Positions 33,120-45,248 of a DNA stretch of 64,000 nucleotides are shown here, one piece after another (position 1 is the stretch's first letter; each line of letters begins with the position of its first letter). The position numbers were made by a program, and so were the translations under genes. Location of the stretch: the NCBI GenBank assembly GCA_033060915.1, contig CM065389.1, positions 12,926,501 to 12,990,500 of the forward strand, read 5' to 3'. Below the pieces are notes generated by a model. That model was not told the DNA's origin. It saw only the letters and a program-made list of their open reading frames with translations, and did no database searches. Source of the stretch: Euryodendron excelsum (Eukaryota; Streptophyta; Magnoliopsida; Ericales; Pentaphylacaceae).

Positions 33120-34135
33120 TCTCAGCTGGCCCTTGCTGACCACAGGACTCCATAGTCTAGTCTATGGGCGGTATGTGGCTACGATTTTCTTACCCTGTGC
33201 GCACGGCATGTTAACATTGAGAACTGATTGAAAGCGTTCGGAGGCCCCAAAACTTTGTCCATTGTTCACCCATCTAGCATCGCCTGATGGAAATTCCAGT
33301 TCTTCCTGATCGTCGTTTAGTAAGAGTCCATGTCAGTTGACTGCAACCACACTTCTAAAAGCAATTATCATGGACTGCGGGAATTTAAGGCATTGAATGT
33401 TTATAAAAAAGCCATTTCACAATTATACACTAATAAAAACCGAAGTATTTGCTAACGCAAAGCCGTGGCAAAAAGTTTTGTGCGGCTTGGAGTCGGTCAC
33501 AAAAAGGCATGGTCGTAAATGCTTTTTGAACCGATGCAGGGGACTGCACTGGAGTTTTTGTGCCGGGAAGAGAATCGTCCCAAAAACATTAATGAGCATA
33601 CACACTTGCCATGAGAAAGAGCCGTCACTAATAGGTATTCATTAGTGACAACTTTTCAAGTATTTGCAATCGTGGCGGAGCTAGAAAAATCATACAAGGG
33701 ACAGGCATTAATTACAATAGGTCATTTAACTTCCTCATATGTTATGTTGTATACAAACTTATTATTTAATATATTAATGGCCTTTAAAGAAAACTAACCA
33801 TTTAGAAAGTCAAATTGATAAATATTGATAAAATTGTACGTAAAAGTAGAGCTTTAAATATTTGTAAGGACATTTATAAATTTTTAAAGGGCAAATTGAA
33901 AAATATTTGTAGAATTGTGGGTAAAAATGGCACTTTTAAGAAATTTGAGGGGTACATTATTAAAATTTTAGATGAAAAATTGAAAATACTTCTACAATTG
34001 TAGATAAAGCTAGAACTTTTAAAATTTTGAGGGGGTCATTTCTTTTTTTTTTTCCCCCGGGGGGGGGGGGGGGGATTGAATAATATTTTAAAAAATATTG
34101 ATAAAATCATAATTTTAAAAATTTGAAGAGGACAA
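33120..34135. repeat. 1.06-kb direct repeat, copy 2 of 2
   Basis: Partner of 30835-31895, offset about 2.28 kb. It contains the second CACTA-like fragment (33428-33655) and a T-C-G homopolymer junction (34043-34074). Open frames in the two copies are not preserved, so no coding role is indicated. Confidence 0.85.
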
Positions 34136-35310
34136 CTATTCATGTGGACCTAAATTGCCCCTCCTGCCCTAGTTGCATTGGCACCAATCGTTACTAAAAG
34201 TAAGTATTTGCCACGGGTGTCAAGCCATGGTAAATAATTATGCCCGTGGTGACAATTTTTTGCAAAGGAAAGTAGCCGTGGCAAATACTAATTTTATTTT
34301 ACATTTTCTTTTTTTTTTAATTATTTAGTTGATATTTCTTGTATACATAAATAAAAAAATAATTGCATAAATAAAACTAGATTTTTAATCATCATACAAT
34401 TCATTTCCAGCGAATAAATTTAATGCAAATCATACGAAATATAATTTTTAAAAAATTAATTAAAAAATCTAAAGCAACAAATCAGTTAAAAAATACATGC
34501 ACGTCACAATCCAATATCCATAAGATTCAAAATACATAGAAAAGGGAAAGGACACCCCATAAATCCCGATGGCCAACGACGTCCTACAGTTTGAGAGATG
34601 TTAATACAAGCCATAATTCACTAAAAATCTCAATGGTGGATGAAGCATTATGCAAATCAAATGTCAGTTAAGATTGTGAGGAAACTTCATGCTAATACTT
34701 TGGAATTCAGTGAAATGTATAAACTTATCAAAAGTAAAGCTTGCCGTAAAGCTTACACAGCCAGGCTAGCCATTCTTAGCAGTCATTTTCAACGATGTGA
34801 AATATATGACTAGCCATCTATAGCTAGCACATGGATGTTGAGTTGGACACCCAAAGTCCAGTCTTTAGTTAGAGGACAGAAGTGATTGATTAAGACTTCC
34901 TGCCCCTTTATATAAATGGCAAAACTTGAGATTAATTCCTGCGTGCTTTCCACGCAAATTGTTGTCAACTGATGGGAACTGGTAATCCATTCCAACTGGT
35001 GACGAAAGTTCTTTAGCAGGAATTGTCCTCAGAGATTTGGTACTAATTACAATAAAGTACTAAGATATGCTCAGATTTAAAAAAAAAGAACAACTTGAAC
35101 AAAAACCACGAGAAGTTCGATACTAAAATGCTTTTAGAAGTGATCGACCAATGATGTCTTTGATCTAGTTTAACAATCTAGCCCTTTCACGGTTAATACT
35201 GATCCTTTTCGTTTAGTGGTGTTGCCAAGATCCAAGGAGAAAAGCAAGATAACAACATCAGGTACCCACTGGCAAGGAGTAAATGAATGGTAAAAGAGTA
35301 CTCGCCACTT
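34136..35310. other. Gene-free; CACTA-like subterminal remnant at the left
   Basis: 34190-34290 has CACTA-type subterminal words in both orientations (TATTTGCCACGG and CCGTGGCAAATA). 34690-34790 weakly matches 1560-1700 and 42600-42780. The rest has no recognisable feature. Confidence 0.45.
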
Positions 35311-35345
35311 CTTCCAACACACATCTTCAATTTGTGTGTTGGAAG
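35311..35345. repeat. Perfect 13-bp inverted repeat (hairpin), 9-bp loop
   Basis: CTTCCAACACACA pairs exactly with TGTGTGTTGGAAG around the loop TCTTCAATT. It lies just before a stretch (35340-35390) shared with 43748-43805. Confidence 0.85.
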
Positions 35346-36480
35346 TGCAATTATTTTCAGAATGATGTGTACTTCCCCAAGCAAAGCTCATTTTTTTTTT
35401 TTAATCTAATTCAAATTCTGTACAACAAAAAAAAATTTAGAAATTGTTTTCAGTCTATTGTTTCTAAAATTTTAAAAACAATGTTCAAAAGTTTAAAACA
35501 GTTCAGTTTTTTAAATTTCATGAAGGTTGTTGGAGAACTGATTTCAGATGTAGGGATTGAGCTATACCACAATGTATTTATATATTTTAATAAATCACAT
35601 GTATTTAGATTTTATGTAATTTAACTTAATGTTTTGAGAAAAAAAAAATTAGCTACAAGATTTTAACACTTTATTTTTATTCAAAAGAATATACATACCA
35701 TTTTATTTAATAAATCATCTATCATTTATGTTCAATTTTTTTCTTTGGTATTACATGAGTTTCCTCAGCATCCAAACAAAGAGTTGGAGAATAAATTATT
35801 CTTTGTAATTCATAATAGAATATATGATAATTATAATATATCATGCTCGTATTTTTTTCCACTTGGGGTTGCTTTGGTCGATGATGGAATTAGGAAATTT
35901 GGGAACCAGAATTATAGTGAAGAGAGAGAGAGAGAGAGTGAATCCAGAAATAAATAAAAACCCAAAATATATGTTTCCAAGGAACAAAGTTATTTTTTTG
36001 TGACTTCAGTCAATTGAGAGTTCTTCAAATGTTTTAAACTTAAGAAGGATTCAAATATGGGCATCCCATATGGCTACAGTGATGCGTCTTACATTGATTC
36101 CTAAATTCATTAACAGTCACCATTCCTCCAGCTATTTATGTTTTTGAAAAAAATAATAGACCCGTGGTTTAAACCGAACCAAATCGCAAATTTTTGCTTC
36201 GCTTTTGGGTTATGTATTAAATTGAACTAAGCGGACCAATATACGCCCTAGTTAATTGGAACCATAGCCTTTGGTTTTCTTTTATTTATTTTAATTTGCA
36301 CCATAGCTTTAGGTAGCTACCTTCTACATGGTCCACTAGATCTTGATCCAAAGTTGCCTAAATAAATAACAATTAATTATCCAATCTATCTCTTGCATCT
36401 TCACTGTTTAGTACTGTTATACAACTTGAAAATTCATACACAATTTATGCTCAAAATAATATAGTTGAATGAGAGCATCA
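35346..36480. repeat. Dispersed block R1, copy 5, and flank
   Basis: 35400-35940 matches 10840-11420 (GTTGG.GAACT.ATTTCA, ATTTAGATTTTATGT, TTACATGAGT). 35990-36270 matches 2870-3380. 36290-36400 matches 30600-30710. No gene recognised. A short GA run lies at 35922-35938. Confidence 0.6.
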
Positions 36481-38340
36481 CACTTGAAAACCAAATAACT
36501 ATCATGATGGTTTTTAATTACAAAAAATTACTTCCAGAAATGCTCCTCTAGTGTGGCACAAATTTGTCTTTATTATTTGAATATTCAAATTTCAGGACTT
36601 ACAAAAAATTTGTCAAAAATAAAAAATCAGATGAGCTGTGGAAACCGAAATAATTTACCCCAGTAATGTAGGAAAAATTTGTGTAATCAAATTCTAATAC
36701 TTACAAAGAAAGTTATTGTAAAATTAATTTTTTTTAAATGAAAAAATCACCAAATTGACGGTCTAAACAATGGAAGTCTGTCCAATTACAAAGAATCCAT
36801 TGTAAACTATAGATCTTGACCTTAATTTCGCACAATGAAGTCCACCAAGTTCACAATCAGACCATCAAGGTTTGCACAACTCCAAGCCCGGAGCTATTGA
36901 TATCCTCTATTGCCATTTCCCAAATTTCCCCTTGTGAAGTCTACTTGTTCCCTGAATTGCATTGCCATGCATGCTGCATCACTCATGCAAACAAAGATTT
37001 CAGGTTTTGATGATATCCCCTAGTACCCCTTTTTTATTTTATTTTCTTTTTTTGTCCCTTTTGGGAGATAGACTAGAGTACCTTGTAATTGCTAATTTGT
37101 TACCGGTGAAGGTCAAAATTATTGGCTACAGGCACTCTGGTGTGTTTTTTTAAAATTTGATGTCAGAATGTAGCTGTTTAAGTACGTGAACAAGCTTAAA
37201 CTTTGGGATAATCTAGATAAATTAATTGAGCTTGAAGCGGCCTTCAATGAAAGTTACAAATTTACAAATTTTTATTACAACAATAAGACCTCAAAAAAAA
37301 ATAAAAATGCATCGGGTTCGAGTCTCCATAGTCGTTCGAGTCTCTATCCTCAAGTTTGTTTAGTTAAATTCTAATGAAGTTTGAAGTAGCAGATCAGATT
37401 TAAGGAGAATCCTTCTCGATCGGCAGTTGCCCAGTGGTGTGACCCCATGAATTTGGACATATATCTATTTCGGTTGGTGGCCTCATTATGTTCCCCCAGG
37501 ATCCCAATGTAACACAAGCTGACCAAGCAGAACTGTAGGTTTGAATAATCGCATGAGCCAAAGGTAGATTTGGAATTAAATTCTTGGCGACAAAGTTTAG
37601 CTTTGAGAAACTAATTGCAACGAGCAAGCATTTACCATGGAGGATCAGATCATATCTCATTTCATTAATTGCCAAACAAATTTTCCAATTAGTTTGTGAC
37701 CAGCTAGGAAGATCAAGACCAAACAAATAATACATACATGGATTTAGCATTATAAGATGGTCGTTTAGTTTATAAAAAGGAGGGGCGTATCATCAAACTT
37801 GGCTTAGATATTCAACAATTTATGTTGATTTTTTTTCAAAACATTTTGTTAGTTGGTGATTAATGCAATTGAAAATTTTGGTGTTGGGTCGTGATCCTGT
37901 ATCTGTTTTGATAAGGAAACATACTGGGGAGAGAGTGAATTAGTTGGTTCTGATGCTCTTGCATTTGTATTTTTTTGGGTATAATTTCTGAACATCATTT
38001 GGTTTGATGCAAAACACCTGCTTGAAAATTTCAAATTAGTTACCAACATTTGTGCCACAATAGTTCACACATCATCAACAAGAAGATCCTATTTTTAGAT
38101 ACTCAAACTTGCAATCCATGACTCCATAGAAATACCAAATAATTGCCAATACCCTATGTAATTCAGTTGCATTCGATTAATTACTCTAGTGACTTGGTTA
38201 TTGAGCCCGTAGATCCTAGTGGTGTATTTACGTTATATTGAGTTTGATGCCATGTTATGATTACTTGACTTTCTTCAATATTTGAGTACTCAGTCCAATT
38301 ATTTTTATATAATGTGGTTACTCTTCTTTTTCTCTTGTGA
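36481..38340. repeat. 1.8-kb direct repeat, copy 1 of 2 (partner 40940-42510)
   Basis: High-identity alignment with 40940-42510 at an offset of about 4.43 kb: TAGTGTGGCACAAATTTGTC, ATTGACATCCTCTA-like, GGAGATAGACTAGAGTACCT, ATTGGCTACAGGCACTCTGG, GGTTGGTGGCCTCATTATGT and others. 37550-37750 is present here but deleted in the partner. The right part (about 37980-38335) is block R2. Small frames (plus strand 37040-37155; minus strand 37400-37540) are shared with the partner but have no family similarity that I recognise. Confidence 0.85.
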
Positions 38341-40939
38341 GTTTTTTTTTTTTTTCTCCTTTAGATTGGAGCTTCTTGTGAGCTTTTTTTTTTTCTCATT
38401 TAGATTGAGGTCTTTTATTTTTTCTCTTGTGTGCTTTTTTTTTTTTATTTAGATTGGGACTTTTTTTAAATATATATATACATATATATATTAAAATTAT
38501 ACAAAACTTTAATTATAATTTATAAGATTTAAAAAAATTAAGAATCTTAAAAAATTAAGAACCTAAAACGACTATTTTGTTTGCTTTACTTATCAGCTGG
38601 ATCATCACCAAGTCATAAAACAATGGCGAAAAGGTTTTTTTTTTTTTTTCTTTGTCTTTAAGTCAACTCTAATGTTGAGAAAATCCACAATGTGAAGGCC
38701 ATCTCGATTTTTCGGTAGGCCGGTAGCAACTGAGATGGTGTAATTCATATAACTGATTCATATGAATCTTTGAATAAACAAATGTTTTTCTAGAAGACAG
38801 AGCATGTAACTAAAAGATTTATATGCTAAGAATATGAATAGCAGCAGATCAATAGTTTGACAGCCTGTGATTGATTTCATGAGCTATGTTTGTGGGCAAG
38901 TAAAAATCAAATTTCACTTTCTGTTGGCCTTCATGCTAAACATAAGATCTAAAGTCAAATTCTTTTTAACCCTGCACAAGTTCAATGAAATAATCGATCA
39001 AAGATCTGAATATCTTGTAGCAAAAATTATGTATACATATACTTTTATATTTACACTAGAAAATAGAGTCTAGCTAAGGAAATGAAGTGTAATAATGGTG
39101 CTCTATTGCTTTTGTAGCTACCATCCAGGTGGACATTAAATCACAAAAATCAAAATTTAACCATCCGGGTCGGCACTAAATCACAAAAATCCATCTAATT
39201 GATTGAATTTTAATATAAAATGGGCAGCCCCTAGCCTTTTTTTTTTTTTTTTTTTTTTTTTATAGTAAGTAAGATTTGATAGATAAAAAAATAAACAAAG
39301 ATGTACAAAATGCAAGTGGCATATCCCAAAAAAGTTAGAGAAAGAATGGAAACCATTTAATGACAGATGGGGACCATCCTAGGAATGGCAAACAAAACAT
39401 CACACCACCGACCTAAAAGAGAGCACCTAACACAAGGCCAAGACAATAGCCAAAGGCAAGAAACTAGTAATTTATAATTTTCATAAGTCAAAAAAATTCT
39501 AAGATAGAGAGATATTTTGTATTACTTGAAGTTGAAAGAATTAAGTGAGAAGATGACTTTTAGTATTCTTTGTTGACTACAGTTATGATGAATGAAGAAC
39601 ATTAGGCTTCAGGTTAAAAGAGTGAATATAATAGTAATGTTGCATTCATACAAAATTTATGTTCAAAATAATATGATTGAATAAGAACATTACATTTCAA
39701 AACCAAAGACTTATGATGATGATTTTTAATTATAAAATCGTCATTATTCCATCATTTTGATAGCATTTTTTGCGTAATTATTTTGATAGAATAACATTTT
39801 CTTAACTATAAATACAAGTTAGTATACTTGATTGTGTAAGCCCCAAGTGAGAGGGTAGGGAAAAAGTCCCAAGTTTTTTTTTAAATATCTTTTATAATTT
39901 TAGAAAGTTTTTTCTTAATTTTTTAAAATTTAGAATTGTTATTTTAAATTTTCTTAAATCCGTCTTTTATAATTTTAGAAACCTCCCCCTTAGATTTAAA
40001 AATAACATTATGATTATTATTTTGAATTTCCTTAAATTCTTCTATTTATAATTTTGAAAAGTTATTGCATAGATTCAAAACTTTAGAATTTTCTATTCAA
40101 ATTCTTTTAATTTTTATTTTTAGAAAGAAAAATAAAAATAAATCTATAGTATATATTATTGCAATTGGCTATAGGACCATTGAAGTTGAAACATTTAATT
40201 TTTTTTTAATTTTTTAATTTTATGTTCATATTCCAAAATATCCAATCTTGTGGCTTCAATGATTAGTTAAAAAGACAATTTACAAACGAAATAAATAATC
40301 TCTAAAATTTTATTTTCAATTTTAATTTCTTAAAAATGTCATAACCATCAATCTATATTATATACTATAACAATCGGTAGTGATGTTTTTAAAGTTAAAA
40401 ATATTGACCTAACTTTTCAACTTATTGGTCTTACTTTATATTTGTTTTTGTTTTGACTCTTAATCAATACCAAAAGTTTATCAAAATTCTTTTAAATATG
40501 CTCCTTCACAAAAATTTAAATGAAAATAAAAAGTAATTTTAAATTTCTATTATAGAAAGTACACACGTCAGAAAATTATTAATCATGTATCATTTATTCT
40601 TTTGTTATTTAAAAAAATATCTTATTATTGATAAATTTTTCATTTGGTTGTAAATGCTCATCAATCACATCTCTTTAAATATGCTTAAAAGCAATAACAA
40701 AAATAAATCAAAATTTTGGCAAGCTCCAATGTTCAAAATAATACAATTTGGCTTTTTTTTTTTCACTGTTAAGTTTTAATATACTTAAAAGTATAAAAAA
40801 AATATTTATTGATGATGAATTTTTATGTTTAACTAGTCCATTCTTTCCTATGGATAGAACAATCTGCGATTGGTATTTCAGAAACTTTCTGCAAATATTT
40901 TTAACAGAACTCCTGCAATGTCTAATTTAAAACTTGCCT
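38341..40939. repeat. Gene-free insert between the 1.8-kb repeats
   Basis: 38341-38600 is a repeat shared with 32860-33130. 39237-39261 is a T25 run followed by GC-richer sequence (39262-39470), which could be the reverse-strand poly-A tail and 3' end of a LINE fragment. 39800-40730 is strongly AT-rich with scattered TTTTAAAATT words. No coding sequence recognised. Confidence 0.45.
39237..39470 (-). mobile_element. Possible LINE 3' end (poly-A tail on the minus strand)
   Basis: A T25 run on the plus strand adjoins a moderately GC-richer sequence with no open frame (GGAATGGCAAACAAAACATC, GGCCAAGACAATAGCC). This is the expected look of a 3' UTR plus poly-A of a retrotransposon in the minus orientation. 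No protein motif supports it. Confidence 0.25.
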
Positions 40940-42510
40940 AATTTGTAAAAATTACTTCCAGAAACGCTCATCTAGTGTGGCACAAATTTGTCTTTTATAT
41001 TTGAATATTCAAATTTTAGGACTTACAAAAAATTTGTCAAAAAAAAAAAAAATCAAACAAGCTATGGAAACCAAAATAATTTACTCCAGTAATGTAGGAA
41101 AAATATCTGAAATCAAATTCTAATACTTACACAGAAAGTAATTGTAGAATTAAATTTTTTCTACAATGAAAAAAATACCAAATTGACGGTCTAAACAAAG
41201 TAAGTCTGTCCAATTATAAAGAATCCGTTGTAAACTGTAAGTCTTGACCTTGATTTCGCACAATTAAGTCCATCATGTTTTCGATCAGACCATCAAATTT
41301 TGCTCAACTCCAAGATCGGAGCTATTGACATCCTCTAGGGCCTTTTCTCAATTTTCCCCTTGTGAAGTCTACTTGCTCCATGAATTGCATTGCCATGCAT
41401 GATGCATCACTCATGCAAACTAAGATTTTCGGTTTTGATGATATCCCCTGGTACCCTTTTTTTTCTTTACCTTTTTTGTTCCTTTTGGGAGATAGACTAG
41501 AGTACCTTGTAATTGCTAATTTGCCACCAATAAAGGTCAAAGTTATTGGCTACAGGCACTCTGGTGTATTTTTTTAGAATTTGATGTCAGAATGTAGTTG
41601 TTTAAGTACATGAACAAGCTTAAACTTTGGGATAATTTGTATAAATTAATTGAGCTTGAAGTGGCCTTTAATGAAAGTTACAAATTTACAAATTTTTATT
41701 ACAATAATAAGACCTCAAAAAAAAAACACATCGGATTCAAGTCTCCATAGTCGTTCGAGTCTCTATCCTCAAGTTTATTTAGTTAAATTCTAATGAAGTT
41801 TGAAGTAGCAGATAAGATTTAAGGAGAACCCTTCTCGATCGGCAGCTGCTTAATGGTGTGACCCCATGAATTTGGACATATATCTATTTCGGTTGGTGGC
41901 CTCATTATGTTCCCCCAGGATCCCAATGTAACACAAGCTGACGAAGCACAACTGTAGGTTTGAATAATCGCATGGGCCAAAGGTAGCTTTGGAATTAAAA
42001 ATAAAAATTTCTGAACCTCCAAGTTTCTCTCATGTCATGTGGTTTGATGGAAACACCTCCTAGAAAATTAGAAATTAGTTAACAACATTTGTGCCACAAC
42101 AGTTCACACATCATCAACAAGAAGATTCTATTATTAGATACTCAAACTTGCAGTCCGTGACTCCATATAAGTACAAATAATTGCCAACACTAATGTGATT
42201 CAGTTGTGTCCGATTAGTTATTCTAGTGCCTCACTTATGGAAGCCTTAGATCTTAGTGGTGTATTTACATTATATTGAGTTTGTTGCGATATTATGATCA
42301 CTTGACTTTCTTCGATGTTTGAATACCCAGTCTAATTCTTTTCATATAATGTGATTATTCTTATCAATTGACCCCAAAAAAAAATAGATAATTATACTAC
42401 AACCAAAATGGAAAAGAGAAACAAGGCTTTGCTGGCTCTCACAAAACGCCAGAAATAATATTTTTTTACGGCTTTTTTTGAAAATTGATAGGAAAAAGCT
42501 ATTTATAGTG
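40940..42510. repeat. 1.8-kb direct repeat, copy 2 of 2
   Basis: Partner of 36481-38340, shorter because about 200 bp equivalent to 37570-37980 are missing near 42000. The right part is block R2 (42010-42510), continuing into the GGCTTTTTTTGAAAATTGATAGG stretch comparable with 800-850. Confidence 0.85.
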
Positions 42511-44500
42511 GATAAAATGTCACAAGTTTCTACCTGATAAAAGAAAAGGAACAAAAACACTATGTAAATCAATGGTCAATAAAATCACCACATAACTGCT
42601 CAGAGTGAGTTTGGAATTCAATGGAATGTACGAACTTAAACACTATGCACAGAAAATTATTAATTGGTTCACTGAGCGTACATTCCAGAAACGGGCTTAT
42701 ACATCAAAAAGGAAAGCTCGTGGTAGAGCTTATGCAACGGGCTTCGCTCATGGCCTTGAATGACGAAGAGAACGACGGATATATAGGTTTTTGTCATTTA
42801 ATTACTTATAAATTTTTATAGGCCAGCCGCCGGCATGTTAAAATCATGATGAACAGTAGTTTAGTTGTGATGGTCCTCAGATTTTGATGAAGAACAAGTT
42901 GCATGAGTTAGAAAATGTTGTACTTTTATTTTGTAATTTTCGTTTTTAAAAAGTTAGAAATTTTATTTCTTGGATTTATAAATGCTTTGGGTGCTAAACG
43001 ATTGCTTTATTGGTTAGGAGTGTTTTGAGAATGTTACCAGTTGAGGATTTTTTTTACGGATCCTTTTGTATTGGGTGGGCTTGGCAATATACAAGAAGAA
43101 AACAAAGATGACAAAAGGAGCCCACTAGTCAAGTATGTGTATGGGACACAAGCCGCATTTGATTAGTGTTTTCTCAGTTGTTGATAAACATATTAAATGA
43201 ATGATATGGACTACTAATGACTTCTTCCACCCAGCTTGAATAAGTGCATTATTCCTAAAACAATAACACTTCAGTACACAAATAGATCAGAAATCAATTA
43301 TCTGAATAAAAATTCTATTAATTCATCAAAAGTTACCTAGAGCAAAAGCCTTTACACTGGATTTATAAGAACAGCAAACTCTAAACCTAATTGAATTCGG
43401 AATCAACAAAATTAAAGAAATACAAAAATTTGCCAAAAACGACAAAATCAAGTTGAGCCCATATTTGACTACTAACCTCCTAAAGAAGTTTGTAGGAAAA
43501 AAACCTAAACTAAATTTAAATCATACAGGCCAAGGTTTTGGCCAATCAAATCTTTTCAGAAGACAACAAAATCCGAGACATAAACGATGAAATCTGCATA
43601 CGAAAAGACATGTCAGCGCATAGCAGTGTGTATTGTCCATTGGAGCGTACGTTTCGGATCAAACTAGGGACTTCGGATTAATTTGGATAACATTGGACAC
43701 AAATTTATCCAAATACTCCAAAAACCATATGGCTATGCAATATGCATCAGTCAGAAGTGCAATTCTTTTCAGAATGAAGTGTGCTAGCTTCCTCGATCAA
43801 AGCTGAATTTAATTTATAATGTAAGAGAAAACTGCAAATGAAAAATGAAATGTTGGACCAAACCTCATATACCTATTTTTATTTTTCTACAGTCCACTCA
43901 AATAACAGAGGGCTACAGAATAAAACATGATGGCATAGATTTATCAACATAACGCAAAATGCATTTGAAACAGAGAATAAAGGTTCAACAATCCAACTTC
44001 TTAAACTTATTGTTCAAATATATAAACATATATATACATGTATCTATGCATTCTATAATAGTATAATATATAATAAAGAATATTCCAGTAAAAAGGGAAG
44101 AGCACATGAGAAAAACTGAAAGATTAAAGAAAAAGTTCTCTTCATATTTGTACGGAGTTATGATCAGTTCATGCAAAATAAATTAGGTTAATAAATTGAA
44201 ACTCTATTATTTTCATATTCAGCACTTCTAAGAAATTTAATTATTCAAAATTAGTCACTAACGTGGGTTGGCTTTGATTGCTTAGGCTTGCATTTTAAAA
44301 TTTTTCATTAATGTTTAGATATTTAGTGATGATTAATTTAATTTTAAAGTATTTAAACATTAAATGAATTCACTGGCAAAAATCCTGGAGCGCCACTGCT
44401 TGCACAAACTGAACCTACTTCATAGGGGAGGGGTCTAAACCACAACTGGAGAGGAGTTGGATGAGAATTTTCAAACCCAACTTAGAATTCTCCAAGCAGT
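42511..44500. repeat. Gene-free upstream region of the RLK, with dispersed repeats
   Basis: 42600-42780 matches 1553-1705. 43260-43560 matches 24430-24730 and 9215-9525. 43748-43805 matches 35340-35390. 43860-44500 has no recognised repeat and is the likely proximal upstream region of the RLK. Confidence 0.5.
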
Positions 44501-44539
44501 GGGGTAGTCCATTAAGGGTTAAGTGTTTTTTTTTAGTTA

Positions 44540-44642
44540 ATTGTATATAATATTTTCTATCTATAAAGGCCTCTCCATGCACTCCAAGTACTTCATGCGC
44601 TAGCTCTTTCACCCCTCCATCTAGCTACTGCCCAAACCAACA
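44540..44642 (+). promoter_or_regulatory. Core promoter region of the RLK pseudogene
   Basis: TATA-like words TATATAAT (about 44543) and CTATAAAGG (about 44571) lie 100 and 72 bp before the ATG at 44643. The ATG context is AACAATGGC, a good plant start context. The spacing allows a short leader. No further elements recognised. Confidence 0.4.
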
Positions 44643-45248
44643 ATGGCATCCTTTGCAAATAGGCTTTCCAACCAGTCTGTTTCTTTCCGAGTCCTGTTTG
44701 TATTTGTCATCATCCTTGCATTCCTATCTTCTTCTCAGTCTACTAGTCATGCTTCTTCTGCAACTAGTCGCAAAGTTGCAGAAGAAATAGAAGCAATGGC
44801 TCTCTTGACATGGAAAGCTAGCCTTGACAACCAAAGCCAATCCTTCCTGGCATCATGGGCTGGAAGCAGTGATTGTAGTTGGGTTGGAATTGGTTGCAAC
44901 AAAGCTGGCAGAGTCACCCATATAGACCTCGAGAGTTACGGTTTGAGAGGTACGCTGTCCAAACTTAACTTCTCTTCCTTCCCTCATCTCCTCAGCCTTC
45001 AACTTTATAACAACTCAATCTATGGGACCATCCCCTCGCAGATTGGTACCCTTTTGAGACTCACCCATCTTACCTTGTCGAGCAATCATCTTTCAGGACC
45101 AATTCCTTCTGAAATAGTAATGTTAGGTGATTTAACCAATTTATATCTTTTTGGCAACCAACTTTCAGGATCCATTCCTCAAAACATTGGAATGCTAAGG
45201 TTTCTTATTGAACTTGATTTTTCATCAAATAACCTCACGGGTTCAATC

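Noticed and set aside
37305..37340. GGGTTCGAGTCTCC, like a tRNA or SINE B box
   Set aside because: No cloverleaf, no A box at the right spacing upstream, and the word is not preserved in the 41740 copy.
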